From the NCBI GenBank assembly GCA_046538945.1, contig JBKHHW010000060.1, positions 1-17,226 of the forward strand: a DNA stretch of 17,226 bases, read 5' to 3'. Below the pieces are notes generated by a model. It did not search any database. It was not told the DNA's origin and saw only the letters and a list, made by a program, of their open reading frames with translations. Source of the stretch: JAEZKC01 sp046538945. Its GTDB lineage: Bacteria > Fibrobacterota > Chitinivibrionia > Chitinivibrionales > Chitinispirillaceae. The stretch's first letter is position 1; each line of letters starts with the position of its first letter. Shown piece by piece: positions 7,544 to 13,967 of the stretch. The position numbers and the translations under genes were made by a program.

Positions 7544-8506
7544 ATGCCAAATACAGATTTCACAGTCCGGAATGCCCGCCTCAGAGCGGGCATTCTGCAT
7601 AAGATCCGCAGTTTCTTCAAAGAACGAGACATTCTGGAAATAGAAACGCCCCTGCTCTCCAGAGGTGTTTCCACAGACTGTCACCTGGACGTGTTCTCCT
7701 CGAAATTCCATCCTGACGGTTATACCGAATCGAACAAGAGTACAACTCTCTATCTCCAGACCTCACCGGAGCTGCTGATGAAACGTCTTCTGAGCGAAGG
7801 TTTTCCGGATATTTACCAGATCTGCAAGGTGTTCCGGAACGGAGAACAGGGAAAGATTCACAATCCTGAATTCTCCATGCTTGAATGGTACCGTCTGAAC
7901 TTCGGAATGCATGATCTGATAAGCGAAACAGCCGATCTCTTCCAACTGGTGCTCGGTCAGAAAACGATAACAAAAGCCACGTATCAGGAATTCTTTATCC
8001 AATGTACCGGACTTGATCCGCTTGAGTCCACTTCTGAGGAATTGCTGTCTTTTTGTGAAAAGATCGGCAAGGTACTCCCCCCCTGCCCGTCGAAATCGGA
8101 CATTCTGAATTTCATGATGAGCGAAATAGTAGAACCCGAAATGCCCGATGACACACTTTTTTTCATTCACAACTTTCCCGCGGAGCAGGCGGTTCTGGCC
8201 AGACTAGACCCTCAAGACAAGCGAACTGCTTTCCGTTTTGAGTGCTATTTTGAAGGTGTGGAGCTCTGTAACGGCTTCGAGGAGTTGAATGACCCCGAGG
8301 AGAACAGAAGAAGAATGACCGAGGAGAACACAAAGAGACTACAGGCGGGGAAACCCGCTCTTCCGGTCGATGACAGGTTCATAGAATCTCTGGCCTCTCT
8401 GCCTCCCTGCTCAGGGAATGCGGCCGGCCTGGACAGACTGGTTATGCTTGCATCCGGAAGTAAGGAACTCAAAGAGACGGTTTCCTTTCCATTCGATTAC
8501 TGCTGA
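7544..8506 (+). CDS. epmA: EF-P--(R)-beta-lysine ligase EpmA
   Basis: EpmA is a truncated class II lysyl-tRNA synthetase paralogue (also GenX, PoxA, YjeA). It activates (R)-beta-lysine with ATP and transfers it to K34 of EF-P. The 320-residue protein has only the catalytic core and no anticodon-binding OB domain, as expected. Landmarks are IETPLLSRGVSTD, LQTSPELLMKRLL, motif 2 VFRNGE followed by HNPEFSMLEWYR, VELCNGFEEL, and motif 3 AGLDRLVML near the C-terminus. The start lies 16 bases after the efp stop with only a weak ribosome site, so it is probably co-transcribed and perhaps coupled to efp. No gene for the third E. coli factor, the hydroxylase EpmC, is in the window. Confidence 0.96.
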   Translation: MPNTDFTVRNARLRAGILHKIRSFFKERDILEIETPLLSRGVSTDCHLDVFSSKFHPDGYTESNKSTTLYLQTSPELLMKRLLSEGFPDIYQICKVFRNGEQGKIHNPEFSMLEWYRLNFGMHDLISETADLFQLVLGQKTITKATYQEFFIQCTGLDPLESTSEELLSFCEKIGKVLPPCPSKSDILNFMMSEIVEPEMPDDTLFFIHNFPAEQAVLARLDPQDKRTAFRFECYFEGVELCNGFEELNDPEENRRRMTEENTKRLQAGKPALPVDDRFIESLASLPPCSGNAAGLDRLVMLASGSKELKETVSFPFDYC

Positions 8507-8527
8507 CCGGAGGACTTCCGGCATTTT
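8507..8527 (+). terminator. Possible weak terminator after epmA
   Basis: A hairpin with a five-base stem, CCGGA at 8507-8511 and TCCGG at 8517-8521, begins at the epmA stop codon and is followed by CATTTTC. The stem is short and the T run is only four, so this is a modest candidate. It sits in the 68-base gap between the convergent epmA and the unrecognised gene ending at 8575. Confidence 0.35.
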
Positions 8528-8574
8528 CATCCCTCTCTCCCGCATGAAAACACCCGATTGCAGTCACTTGAAGA

Positions 8575-9339
8575 CTAAAGCTTGTCGAAGCAGAAACTGC
8601 CATTCATTTTCTTCAGCTCCTCAGCCCTCACCAGAAGCTCCTTGCGGTTTGCCTCACAGGGGTTTTCCTTGTAAATTGAGTAAAGCTTCAGAAATTCATC
8701 CAGTTTGTGATTGTACGATTCCTCCAGTTCCATTTTTTCTATTTCCCGGCCAAGATGATACGCACTACCCTCACTCATCCTCTCCATGATCTCAAAGTAA
8801 GCCCCCGCGGCTCTGTGCAGTATCTGCAGCACCTCTTCCATATTCCCGGCCATGGCTTCAAAAACGCTCACCAGTGAAACACTCTTGCCCTGAAGGTGAG
8901 ACAATGCGCTTGCCGCCAATTCGTAGTAAAGCGCGATACGTCCCTGATCCTCTTCTCCCGAAAGGACGATTCTTTTGTAAGAACCCCTATGCTCGTAGTC
9001 GTCAAATAGCCCCAGAACGACCAGACCGAAATCAGCATTGTCCCTGTAGACGATGTACTCATTGCGCTTCCCGGGGTGTGATTCGATATAAGCGCGAACA
9101 TCCACATCAAAAGCACTGACATAGGATTTTGCATGAAGAAAGGATTCGCTGTTGGTCAGAAGCGAATTGAGAAGGCCGGCTATGTAGACATTGAGTTCCT
9201 GATCACACGAATGGCGCCCAGATTCCATCTTGAGATCGGCCCTGGCCTTGAGCACATATTCCAGAAAGAAAAACCGGGCGTCCCTTGTTTTGCCGTCCCT
9301 GAGATCGAAAAAAGGATTGAGTATCTGCGTTTTTCCCAT
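8575..9339 (-). CDS. Unrecognised mostly helical protein, 254 residues
   Basis: I do not recognise this family. The start is well defined: ATG at 9339 has a perfect AGGAGG five bases upstream; in-frame extension to 9516 is rejected because it would run across that site into AT-rich intergenic DNA. The protein opens MGKTQILNPFFDLRDGKTRD, then alternates acidic and hydrophobic stretches with no signal peptide or membrane segment. A central part with NEYIVYRDNADFGLVVLGLFDD could be beta structure; the C-terminal 90 residues, with EIEKMELEESYNHKLDEF, look like long helices. No catalytic or metal motif stands out. It is divergent from the flagellar pair at 9531 across 191 bases and convergent with epmA. 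A cytoplasmic regulatory or structural role linked to the flagellar unit is possible but unproven. Confidence 0.8.
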   Translation of the reverse strand: MGKTQILNPFFDLRDGKTRDARFFFLEYVLKARADLKMESGRHSCDQELNVYIAGLLNSLLTNSESFLHAKSYVSAFDVDVRAYIESHPGKRNEYIVYRDNADFGLVVLGLFDDYEHRGSYKRIVLSGEEDQGRIALYYELAASALSHLQGKSVSLVSVFEAMAGNMEEVLQILHRAAGAYFEIMERMSEGSAYHLGREIEKMELEESYNHKLDEFLKLYSIYKENPCEANRKELLVRAEELKKMNGSFCFDKL

Positions 9340-9431
9340 ACCGGCCTCCTGCCAAACTGCTTCTGCAAAAACAAAGCCCAACCAGACTGCTGTCCTTCTA
9401 AATTCTACTACATTACAGGCAAAATTTCTAT

Positions 9432-9483
9432 TCCGATAATTTTTTGAAAAAAAATTAAAGGTAACCCGGATTCCTTCCGATAA
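9432..9483 (+). repeat. Two direct copies of TTCCGATAA, 44 bases apart
   Basis: TTCCGATAA occurs at 9431-9439 and again at 9475-9483 in the AT-rich spacer ahead of the flagellar pair. The core CCGATAA is the -10 signature of flagellar sigma-28 promoters. Only the second copy has a TAAA at the right upstream distance; the first does not. Confidence 0.6.
9456..9483 (+). promoter_or_regulatory. Sigma-28 (FliA/SigD)-like promoter
   Basis: TAAA at 9456-9459 and TCCGATAA at 9476-9483 are 16 bases apart. The known sigma-28 consensus is TAAA, about 15 bases, then GCCGATAA, so seven of eight -10 positions match and the spacer is one base long. The promoter would start transcription about 40 bases before the ATG at 9531. 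This fits the flagellar identity of the fliS-like gene behind it. Confidence 0.62.
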
Positions 9484-9530
9484 ATATAAGGGAGTGGTAT
9501 ATCCCATCATTCGCACAGAGGAGGGTGAAG

Positions 9531-9989
9531 ATGATCAGGGAAGTCGGGAAAAGCCTTTTTCCCCGTTTGTCCAAAGCCCGAAGAACGCCCCAAAAGGAGC
9601 CCTCAGACTTCAAAAGCATGCTTAGGAAGCTTGCCAATGAAACTAAAGGTAATCCGGACGGGGACTCGGAATCGTATATAGATAATCCGGTTGCGAAACA
9701 CCGCGGTTTCAAATTCCCACAAGAAGACTTTAGTCTGAGTGAATCGGTGAATATCGGCTCAGCCGCCAACAGACATGACCCAACAGACTACACGTTAAAA
9801 GGAACTGCTCCGGTTGAGGACAAACTTGCGGCCGAAAATTCCGACGCGAGTCAATCAGTAATGAGCGAAGACACGGCATTGAAAATAGCAGGAATGATCA
9901 AACAGAAGCTCTTGAGCGAGGGGGCGAAAGCCGCTTTCGGCAGATTCAATGAGATCAGTCGTACCAATGCGATGGTTCTGTTGGAATGA
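9531..9989 (+). CDS. Unrecognised protein with flagellin-D0-like C-terminus, next to fliS
   Basis: This 152-residue protein has no family I can name. The ATG at 9531 follows a strong AGAGGAGGG; a GTG six bases earlier is within that site and is rejected. Residues 1-35 are basic (KSLFPRLSKARR), 36-110 polar and probably disordered. The last 40 residues form an amphipathic helix resembling the flagellin C-terminal D0 region: M122 then KQKLLSEGAKAAF, N140 and a closing MVLLE, against the flagellin pattern M.R..IL..AG...LAQANQVPQNVLSLL. Its stop overlaps the fliS-like start (ATGA). FliS is the chaperone of exactly that flagellin segment, so this protein may bind FliS or be an export substrate. 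A flagellin N-terminal domain is missing, so it is not an ordinary filament subunit. Confidence 0.8.
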   Translation: MIREVGKSLFPRLSKARRTPQKEPSDFKSMLRKLANETKGNPDGDSESYIDNPVAKHRGFKFPQEDFSLSESVNIGSAANRHDPTDYTLKGTAPVEDKLAAENSDASQSVMSEDTALKIAGMIKQKLLSEGAKAAFGRFNEISRTNAMVLLE

Positions 9990-10339
9990 ACAAAATCGCG
10001 CAGCACTACTCTCATATGAGGATACAGACAGCAGGTTTGCAGAAGCTGATCTGCATGATTCACGAAAAATCCCTGTTCTACATAAGAAAAGGTCTTAGCG
10101 AAGGGAAAAAAAGTGACTTGGAGAGGGCTCAGAATCTCATTTACCAGCTTGAGCTAGCTATTGACAGAAAAGATGACTGCTCAAGCCTTCTGGCGCAGCT
10201 CTATGCTCACTGCTATCATCTGCTGGACACCTGCAGAAAAGCAGACATCGACCAGGCACGGATACTCATGGAGGAACTCCGCGGCGCTTTCGAGCAGCTC
10301 TTCCGGGAAGGAAGAAAACTCAACAACAGCGCGACATAG
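9986..10339 (+). CDS. fliS: Flagellar export chaperone FliS-like protein
   Basis: FliS holds newly made flagellin unfolded in the cytoplasm by wrapping its C-terminal D0 helix. This 117-residue protein is of usual length and all helical. It shows the FliS pattern: an N-terminal Y..M.I.TAGLQKLICMIHEK segment, then RAQNLIYQLELAID, then LYAHCYHLLDTC and ARILMEELRGAFEQLFRE. Similarity is by pattern and moderate, so FliS is likely but not beyond doubt. The ATG lies in the ATGA overlap with the upstream gene, and no separate ribosome site is clear, so translation is probably coupled. The sigma-28-like promoter ahead of the pair supports a flagellar role. The stop lies four bases from the end of the convergent PaaK-like gene. 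Confidence 0.78.
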   Translation: MNKIAQHYSHMRIQTAGLQKLICMIHEKSLFYIRKGLSEGKKSDLERAQNLIYQLELAIDRKDDCSSLLAQLYAHCYHLLDTCRKADIDQARILMEELRGAFEQLFREGRKLNNSAT

Positions 10340-10343
10340 TCAC

Positions 10344-11633
10344 CTATTGCGACCTTCCGACTCTTTTATCTATCACCCGTTGCTTCACTCTGGAAAAAGG
10401 GCGCATTGACTGAATCGTGGCGACGTTCGAAATCAGAACAGGGAAACTCACCTTCGCCTCTGCCCTGAGCTGATTGACGATCTTCTCCACACTCGAAGCG
10501 GGAGCCGCGGCATGGACAGTTACCCTGTCCGAGGTGGGACTGTTGTTCTCGACCACTATCGCATAATCGTTCACCTCCTCCATACCGTCAAGAACATTCG
10601 TGACATTCAGAGGATACACATAGGAACCGTTGACCAGAAGCAGCTGCGATTTACGCCCAAGCACAGGACCTATCCGTGGAGAACCACGGCCGCATTCACA
10701 CTCGCCGGGAACTATATAGGTGACATCCCCGGTTCTGTACCGCAGAAGCGGCATAGCTTCATTGCCCAGAGGCGTGACCACCAGCTCACCGGGAGTTCCG
10801 TCAGGAACCGGCTCGCCGTTCTGAGCGACTACTTCGATATGAACCAGTTCCGGTCGGGTATGAAGGCCGCCGCGAACCATACACTCGCCCATGGGTGCGG
10901 AAGCCTCGGTGAGATTGTAAACCGAATACACCTGAGCTCCCCAGAGCTGCTGAAGATCCCTGGATACCGAATTAGGGGAAAGATTCTGATCATAGACGCT
11001 TTCACAGGTACACACCAGCTTTTCTACTGAACTGTTCGGCACATCGAAACCCTTCTTTTCCAGATCCCTCGCCAGCTTCATTAGCTCGGAAGGTATTCCC
11101 ACAAGCACCGTAGGCAGAAGGGTTTCAAACCTACTTTTCTGGATTTCAACAGGAAGCTGTCCGGCTCTGGAAACATTCCCTCCCAGAAGCATGGCACCAT
11201 GATAAAAGGAAATGCCAGCGCAGAAGCGGTCAAGGCCATACATGATCTGAATCCTGTCCTGCCCTCCGACACCGCAGCTGTGAAAAGAAAGTGCTGCTCC
11301 GTAGGCAAGACGATCCAGGTCATTGCGGGAATAGACGTACAGAAGCGGCTTTCCCGCAGTTCCGTTTGTCATAACAGTCTCGACCACGGAAGTCACCCCG
11401 CCGCTGACAAAAGAATGCCAGTTTTTTGAAAAAAGCTGTCTTGTTGTAAAAGGGAGTGCAGCGAAATCATCAAGGGTCTGAACGGAGGATGGATCGATAT
11501 CCTTCAGAAGCTCCCGATAAAAGGGGGATTCATCCCTGAGATGCTCTACATGGTTGCGGAGTGCTCTGATTGTTTTATCAATAATCTGTTCTGGGGAAAG
11601 AAACTGCCAGGAAAACTCGGGCTTGAAAAGCAC
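10344..11633 (-). CDS. Phenylacetate-CoA ligase (PaaK)-like adenylate-forming enzyme
   Basis: This 429-residue protein belongs to the PaaK / CapK branch of adenylate-forming enzymes, which activate a carboxylate with ATP and usually transfer it to CoA. Seen in order: ESPFYREL near the N-terminus, TNGTAGKP (ATP phosphate loop, usually SSGTTGKP, about 89-96), YNLTEAS, PDGTPGELVVTPLG, AMPLLRYRTGD with the ribose-binding Asp, and CECGRGSPRIG with Cys residues. The later GRKSQLLLVNG replaces the usual GRSDDMLIIRG, so substrate range may differ. I chose GTG at 11633, with GGAGG nine bases upstream, over a TTG at 11717 that lacks one. It lies 142 bases after radC on the same strand. The substrate is unknown; aromatic or other acids are possible. 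Confidence 0.85.
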   Translation of the reverse strand: MLFKPEFSWQFLSPEQIIDKTIRALRNHVEHLRDESPFYRELLKDIDPSSVQTLDDFAALPFTTRQLFSKNWHSFVSGGVTSVVETVMTNGTAGKPLLYVYSRNDLDRLAYGAALSFHSCGVGGQDRIQIMYGLDRFCAGISFYHGAMLLGGNVSRAGQLPVEIQKSRFETLLPTVLVGIPSELMKLARDLEKKGFDVPNSSVEKLVCTCESVYDQNLSPNSVSRDLQQLWGAQVYSVYNLTEASAPMGECMVRGGLHTRPELVHIEVVAQNGEPVPDGTPGELVVTPLGNEAMPLLRYRTGDVTYIVPGECECGRGSPRIGPVLGRKSQLLLVNGSYVYPLNVTNVLDGMEEVNDYAIVVENNSPTSDRVTVHAAAPASSVEKIVNQLRAEAKVSFPVLISNVATIQSMRPFSRVKQRVIDKRVGRSQ

Positions 11634-11775
11634 GTGAAAAGACCTCCAAACTCCTGCAGCATTTAAAAAAGGGCGGATACTGCATGGAGAAAATAAGAAC
11701 CATCCCGCTTTATTCAAAATAGTATATCAGCGCACTGTCTCAAAGACAAAAAAGAGTGAGAGTGTAAATTGAATT

Positions 11776-12504
11776 CTATACGCGCGGCCAGCGGGCACAC
11801 TCTCTGAGACTCACAGCTTTCTGCTTTGAAACGATTATGTGATCCAGAAGAGGAATTTCCAGAAGTTTCCCAACTGCACAGAGCCGCTCCGTGATCTGCC
11901 AGTCCGCTTCTGACGGGTTAAGACCTCCGGCCGGATGGTTATGAGCGAGAATGAAAGATGCAGCTCCGCATTTAAGAGCTTTATCCACCACTACCCGGGG
12001 ATAAATCACGCACTGGTTCACTGTTCCCTCGGAAAGGATTTCTGTTTTGATGACATGATTCGCGCTGTCCAGGAAAACGACAGCCACATACTCCTCCCTG
12101 CGGAAACCAAAGGTGAACCTGAGATACTCCTCCACATCCTTTCGGTGTGAGATCACATGCTGCTGAGTGCAGGTTTCATTCAGGCAGAATGCCATGACAT
12201 CTCTGATAAGAGGGAAAAGGGATGCCGAGCGCTTTCCCAACCCCTTTACCGCACATAATTCATCAACGGGCGCATTGACAACAGAACTGACTGAACCATA
12301 TCTGGAAAGCAGCTTTCTGGCAACACCCTTGGTGTCGCGGCGGGGTAAGGCATACGTAAGTACAAGCTCGAGAATCTCATGATCATGCAGCGCCTCAAGT
12401 CCCTTTTTCCCATAACGTTCATGAAGCCTGGCCCGATGTCCTTCGTTAGTCATCACGGGAGCGTCAGGATTTTCCGAACCCGGCACAACTGGTTTTGCGC
12501 ACAC
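11776..12504 (-). CDS. radC: RadC-family JAB/MPN domain protein
   Basis: This 242-residue protein has the RadC layout: an N-terminal helix-hairpin-helix region (HDHEILELVLTYALPRRDTK, then VDELCAVKGLGKRSA) and a C-terminal JAB-type metal-binding domain. The metal motif is complete, with E159 in ILSEGTVNQ and H188, H190 and D201 in AHNHPAGGLNPSEAD. Despite its name, a DNA repair role for the family is not established; a nuclease or a metallo-isopeptidase function has been proposed. The GTG start at 12504 has GAGGAG six bases upstream, which supports it over the ATG at 12453, which has none. It follows the lipoyl-ketosynthase gene by 140 bases and may be transcribed separately. Confidence 0.94.
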   Translation of the reverse strand: MCAKPVVPGSENPDAPVMTNEGHRARLHERYGKKGLEALHDHEILELVLTYALPRRDTKGVARKLLSRYGSVSSVVNAPVDELCAVKGLGKRSASLFPLIRDVMAFCLNETCTQQHVISHRKDVEEYLRFTFGFRREEYVAVVFLDSANHVIKTEILSEGTVNQCVIYPRVVVDKALKCGAASFILAHNHPAGGLNPSEADWQITERLCAVGKLLEIPLLDHIIVSKQKAVSLRECARWPRV

Positions 12505-12577
12505 CTCTTACTCCTCATCCAAGGGTTCACGTTTACATGCAAACAATGTCTGATCGGAAAAGAAAGAGAGTAAAATG

Positions 12578-12601
12578 GGTGCCCCGCGGACTGGAGGCAC
12601 C
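12578..12601 (-). terminator. Possible weak terminator after the lipoyl-ketosynthase gene
   Basis: GGTGCC at 12596-12601 (minus-strand reading) pairs with GGCACC ending at 12578 around a 12-base loop; the minus strand continues CATTTTAC. It lies about 45 bases after the 12645 stop. The T run is short, so termination may be partial and read-through to radC is possible. The rest of 12505-12644 shows no gene. Confidence 0.35.
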
Positions 12602-12644
12602 GACTTATACTAGAGAGAAAAACTTCGAAGAAAAAAGGAGACTG

Positions 12645-13967
12645 CTACCACTCCAGGGAAAGACCTGCAGCAGTTATGCCCGCACCCACAGTACAGAAGA
12701 TCACCTTGTCGTTCTTCTGCAGCCCCTTTTCGATTTCCGAAAGAGCAACAGGGATGCTTGCGCTGGAGGTGTTTCCCACTCTGTCGATATTTAAATAGAA
12801 CCGTTCGAACGGAACACCGCTTTTCCTTGCAGCGGCTTTGAGAATACGGCCGTTTGCCTGATGAGGTACGACCCACCGCACGTCTTCAGTCGCCCAGTTG
12901 CTCTTGACCACCAGTTCACGGACCATGGTGGAAAAGCTCTCTGTAGCAAATCTGAACAGAGCCTTCCCGTCCAGACGGACCCAGGGATCGGACTCCGAAG
13001 AGTTGTGTGGAACCTCGTAACCGGGATATCCCCGCCTGGCCATGTGAAGTCCCGCGGAATCGGCACTGAGAATCTCTTCCTTTATGATATGTCCGCTCTG
13101 GTTTCCGCTGATTACGGTTGCTCCGGAACCGTCACCGAACAGAAAATAGGTGTCTTTGTCGTGTTTATCGAGCACCCTTGACTGCATATCCACAGCCACC
13201 ACCAACACGTTTTCCGCAACGCCCGAAAGCACAAAACCCCGGGCCACCGATATTCCGTAAAGCCACCCGGAACAAGCCGCGTTCAGGTCAAAGGCGGGAA
13301 CTCCGCGGATTCCAAGCTTTTCCTGCAGTATGCATGCAGTGGAGGGCATCACCACATCAGGAGTGGTAGTGGACACTATAATCGCATCGATATCTTTATT
13401 TTTGAGTCCGGAATTTTCTATGGCAATCTTCGAAGCCTTCAGGGCCATATCGGAAGGCTTTTCATCCGGCGCGGCCCAGCGACGTTCTCTTATGCCGGTC
13501 ACCCCGAATATGTAATCTTCCGTGACGTCAGGAAATTCAGAAAGCAGCTCCTCCGTCTTCACCACCCGCTCAGGAAGATAGGTTCCGATTCCCAACATGC
13601 TGATGGTGCGCACGGACGGTTCCTGCTTTTCAGCCACAATGGCCATCTTGGGAATCTCCCCCTGTTCCTCCGGCCGGGACGGACCAGCCTTAACAGAAGA
13701 ACGCATCGATTCATCACTGGTAAGAATCTTTGCAACCGGATTCTCGAAAGGCGTCGAATCGCCTTCTTCACAAAGGAGCTTCTCGATTTTCCCATCACAT
13801 GGAGCCTCGAATTCGAAAGTGGACTTCGCGCTCTCCACCTCCGCAAGCATCTGGCCCTTCTTGAACTCTTCACCTTCGGCAACCATCCACTTTGTAATGA
13901 TTGCATCTGTTTCTGCTGCTGCCTGAGCGGGAATATAAAGCTCAGTACTGAATTCACTGTTACTCAC
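12645..13967 (-). CDS. Lipoyl domain fused to 3-oxoacyl-ACP synthase III (FabH-type)
   Basis: This 440-residue protein joins two domains not normally on one chain. Residues 1-85 are a biotinyl/lipoyl domain; K48 in EVESAKSTFEFEAP sits where E2 proteins carry the lipoyl lysine (ETDKA) and resembles the ESVKA of glycine-cleavage H protein. Residues 86-118 form an Ala/Pro/Glu-rich linker. Residues 119-440 are a full KAS III: VTGIRERR, the active-site C232 in NAACSGW, H369 in VVPHQANGR and N399 in RVGNTSSAS. KAS III starts fatty-acid or polyketide chains by condensing an acyl starter with malonyl-ACP. The GTG start overlaps the E1 stop (GTGA), with GGAG seven bases upstream. The natural inference is that the ketosynthase takes its acyl starter from its own lipoyl arm. 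No E2 acyltransferase domain is present. Confidence 0.92.
   Translation of the reverse strand: MSNSEFSTELYIPAQAAAETDAIITKWMVAEGEEFKKGQMLAEVESAKSTFEFEAPCDGKIEKLLCEEGDSTPFENPVAKILTSDESMRSSVKAGPSRPEEQGEIPKMAIVAEKQEPSVRTISMLGIGTYLPERVVKTEELLSEFPDVTEDYIFGVTGIRERRWAAPDEKPSDMALKASKIAIENSGLKNKDIDAIIVSTTTPDVVMPSTACILQEKLGIRGVPAFDLNAACSGWLYGISVARGFVLSGVAENVLVVAVDMQSRVLDKHDKDTYFLFGDGSGATVISGNQSGHIIKEEILSADSAGLHMARRGYPGYEVPHNSSESDPWVRLDGKALFRFATESFSTMVRELVVKSNWATEDVRWVVPHQANGRILKAAARKSGVPFERFYLNIDRVGNTSSASIPVALSEIEKGLQKNDKVIFCTVGAGITAAGLSLEW

Noticed and set aside
9340..9516. 59-residue extension of the 254-residue gene up to 9516
   Set aside because: The frame is merely open across an AT-rich spacer that holds the sigma-28-like motif; AGGAGG sits before the ATG at 9339.
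11634..11717. TTG start at 11717 for the PaaK-like gene
   Set aside because: No ribosome site; GTG at 11633 has GGAGG nine bases upstream and gives the usual family length.
11718..11775. Terminator after radC
   Set aside because: A T run is present on the minus strand but no GC-rich stem precedes it; only a four-base GTCT/AGAC pairing is found.
12505..12644. RNA gene or riboswitch between the lipoyl-ketosynthase gene and radC
   Set aside because: Only one short hairpin is visible; nothing folds like tRNA or a known riboswitch by eye.
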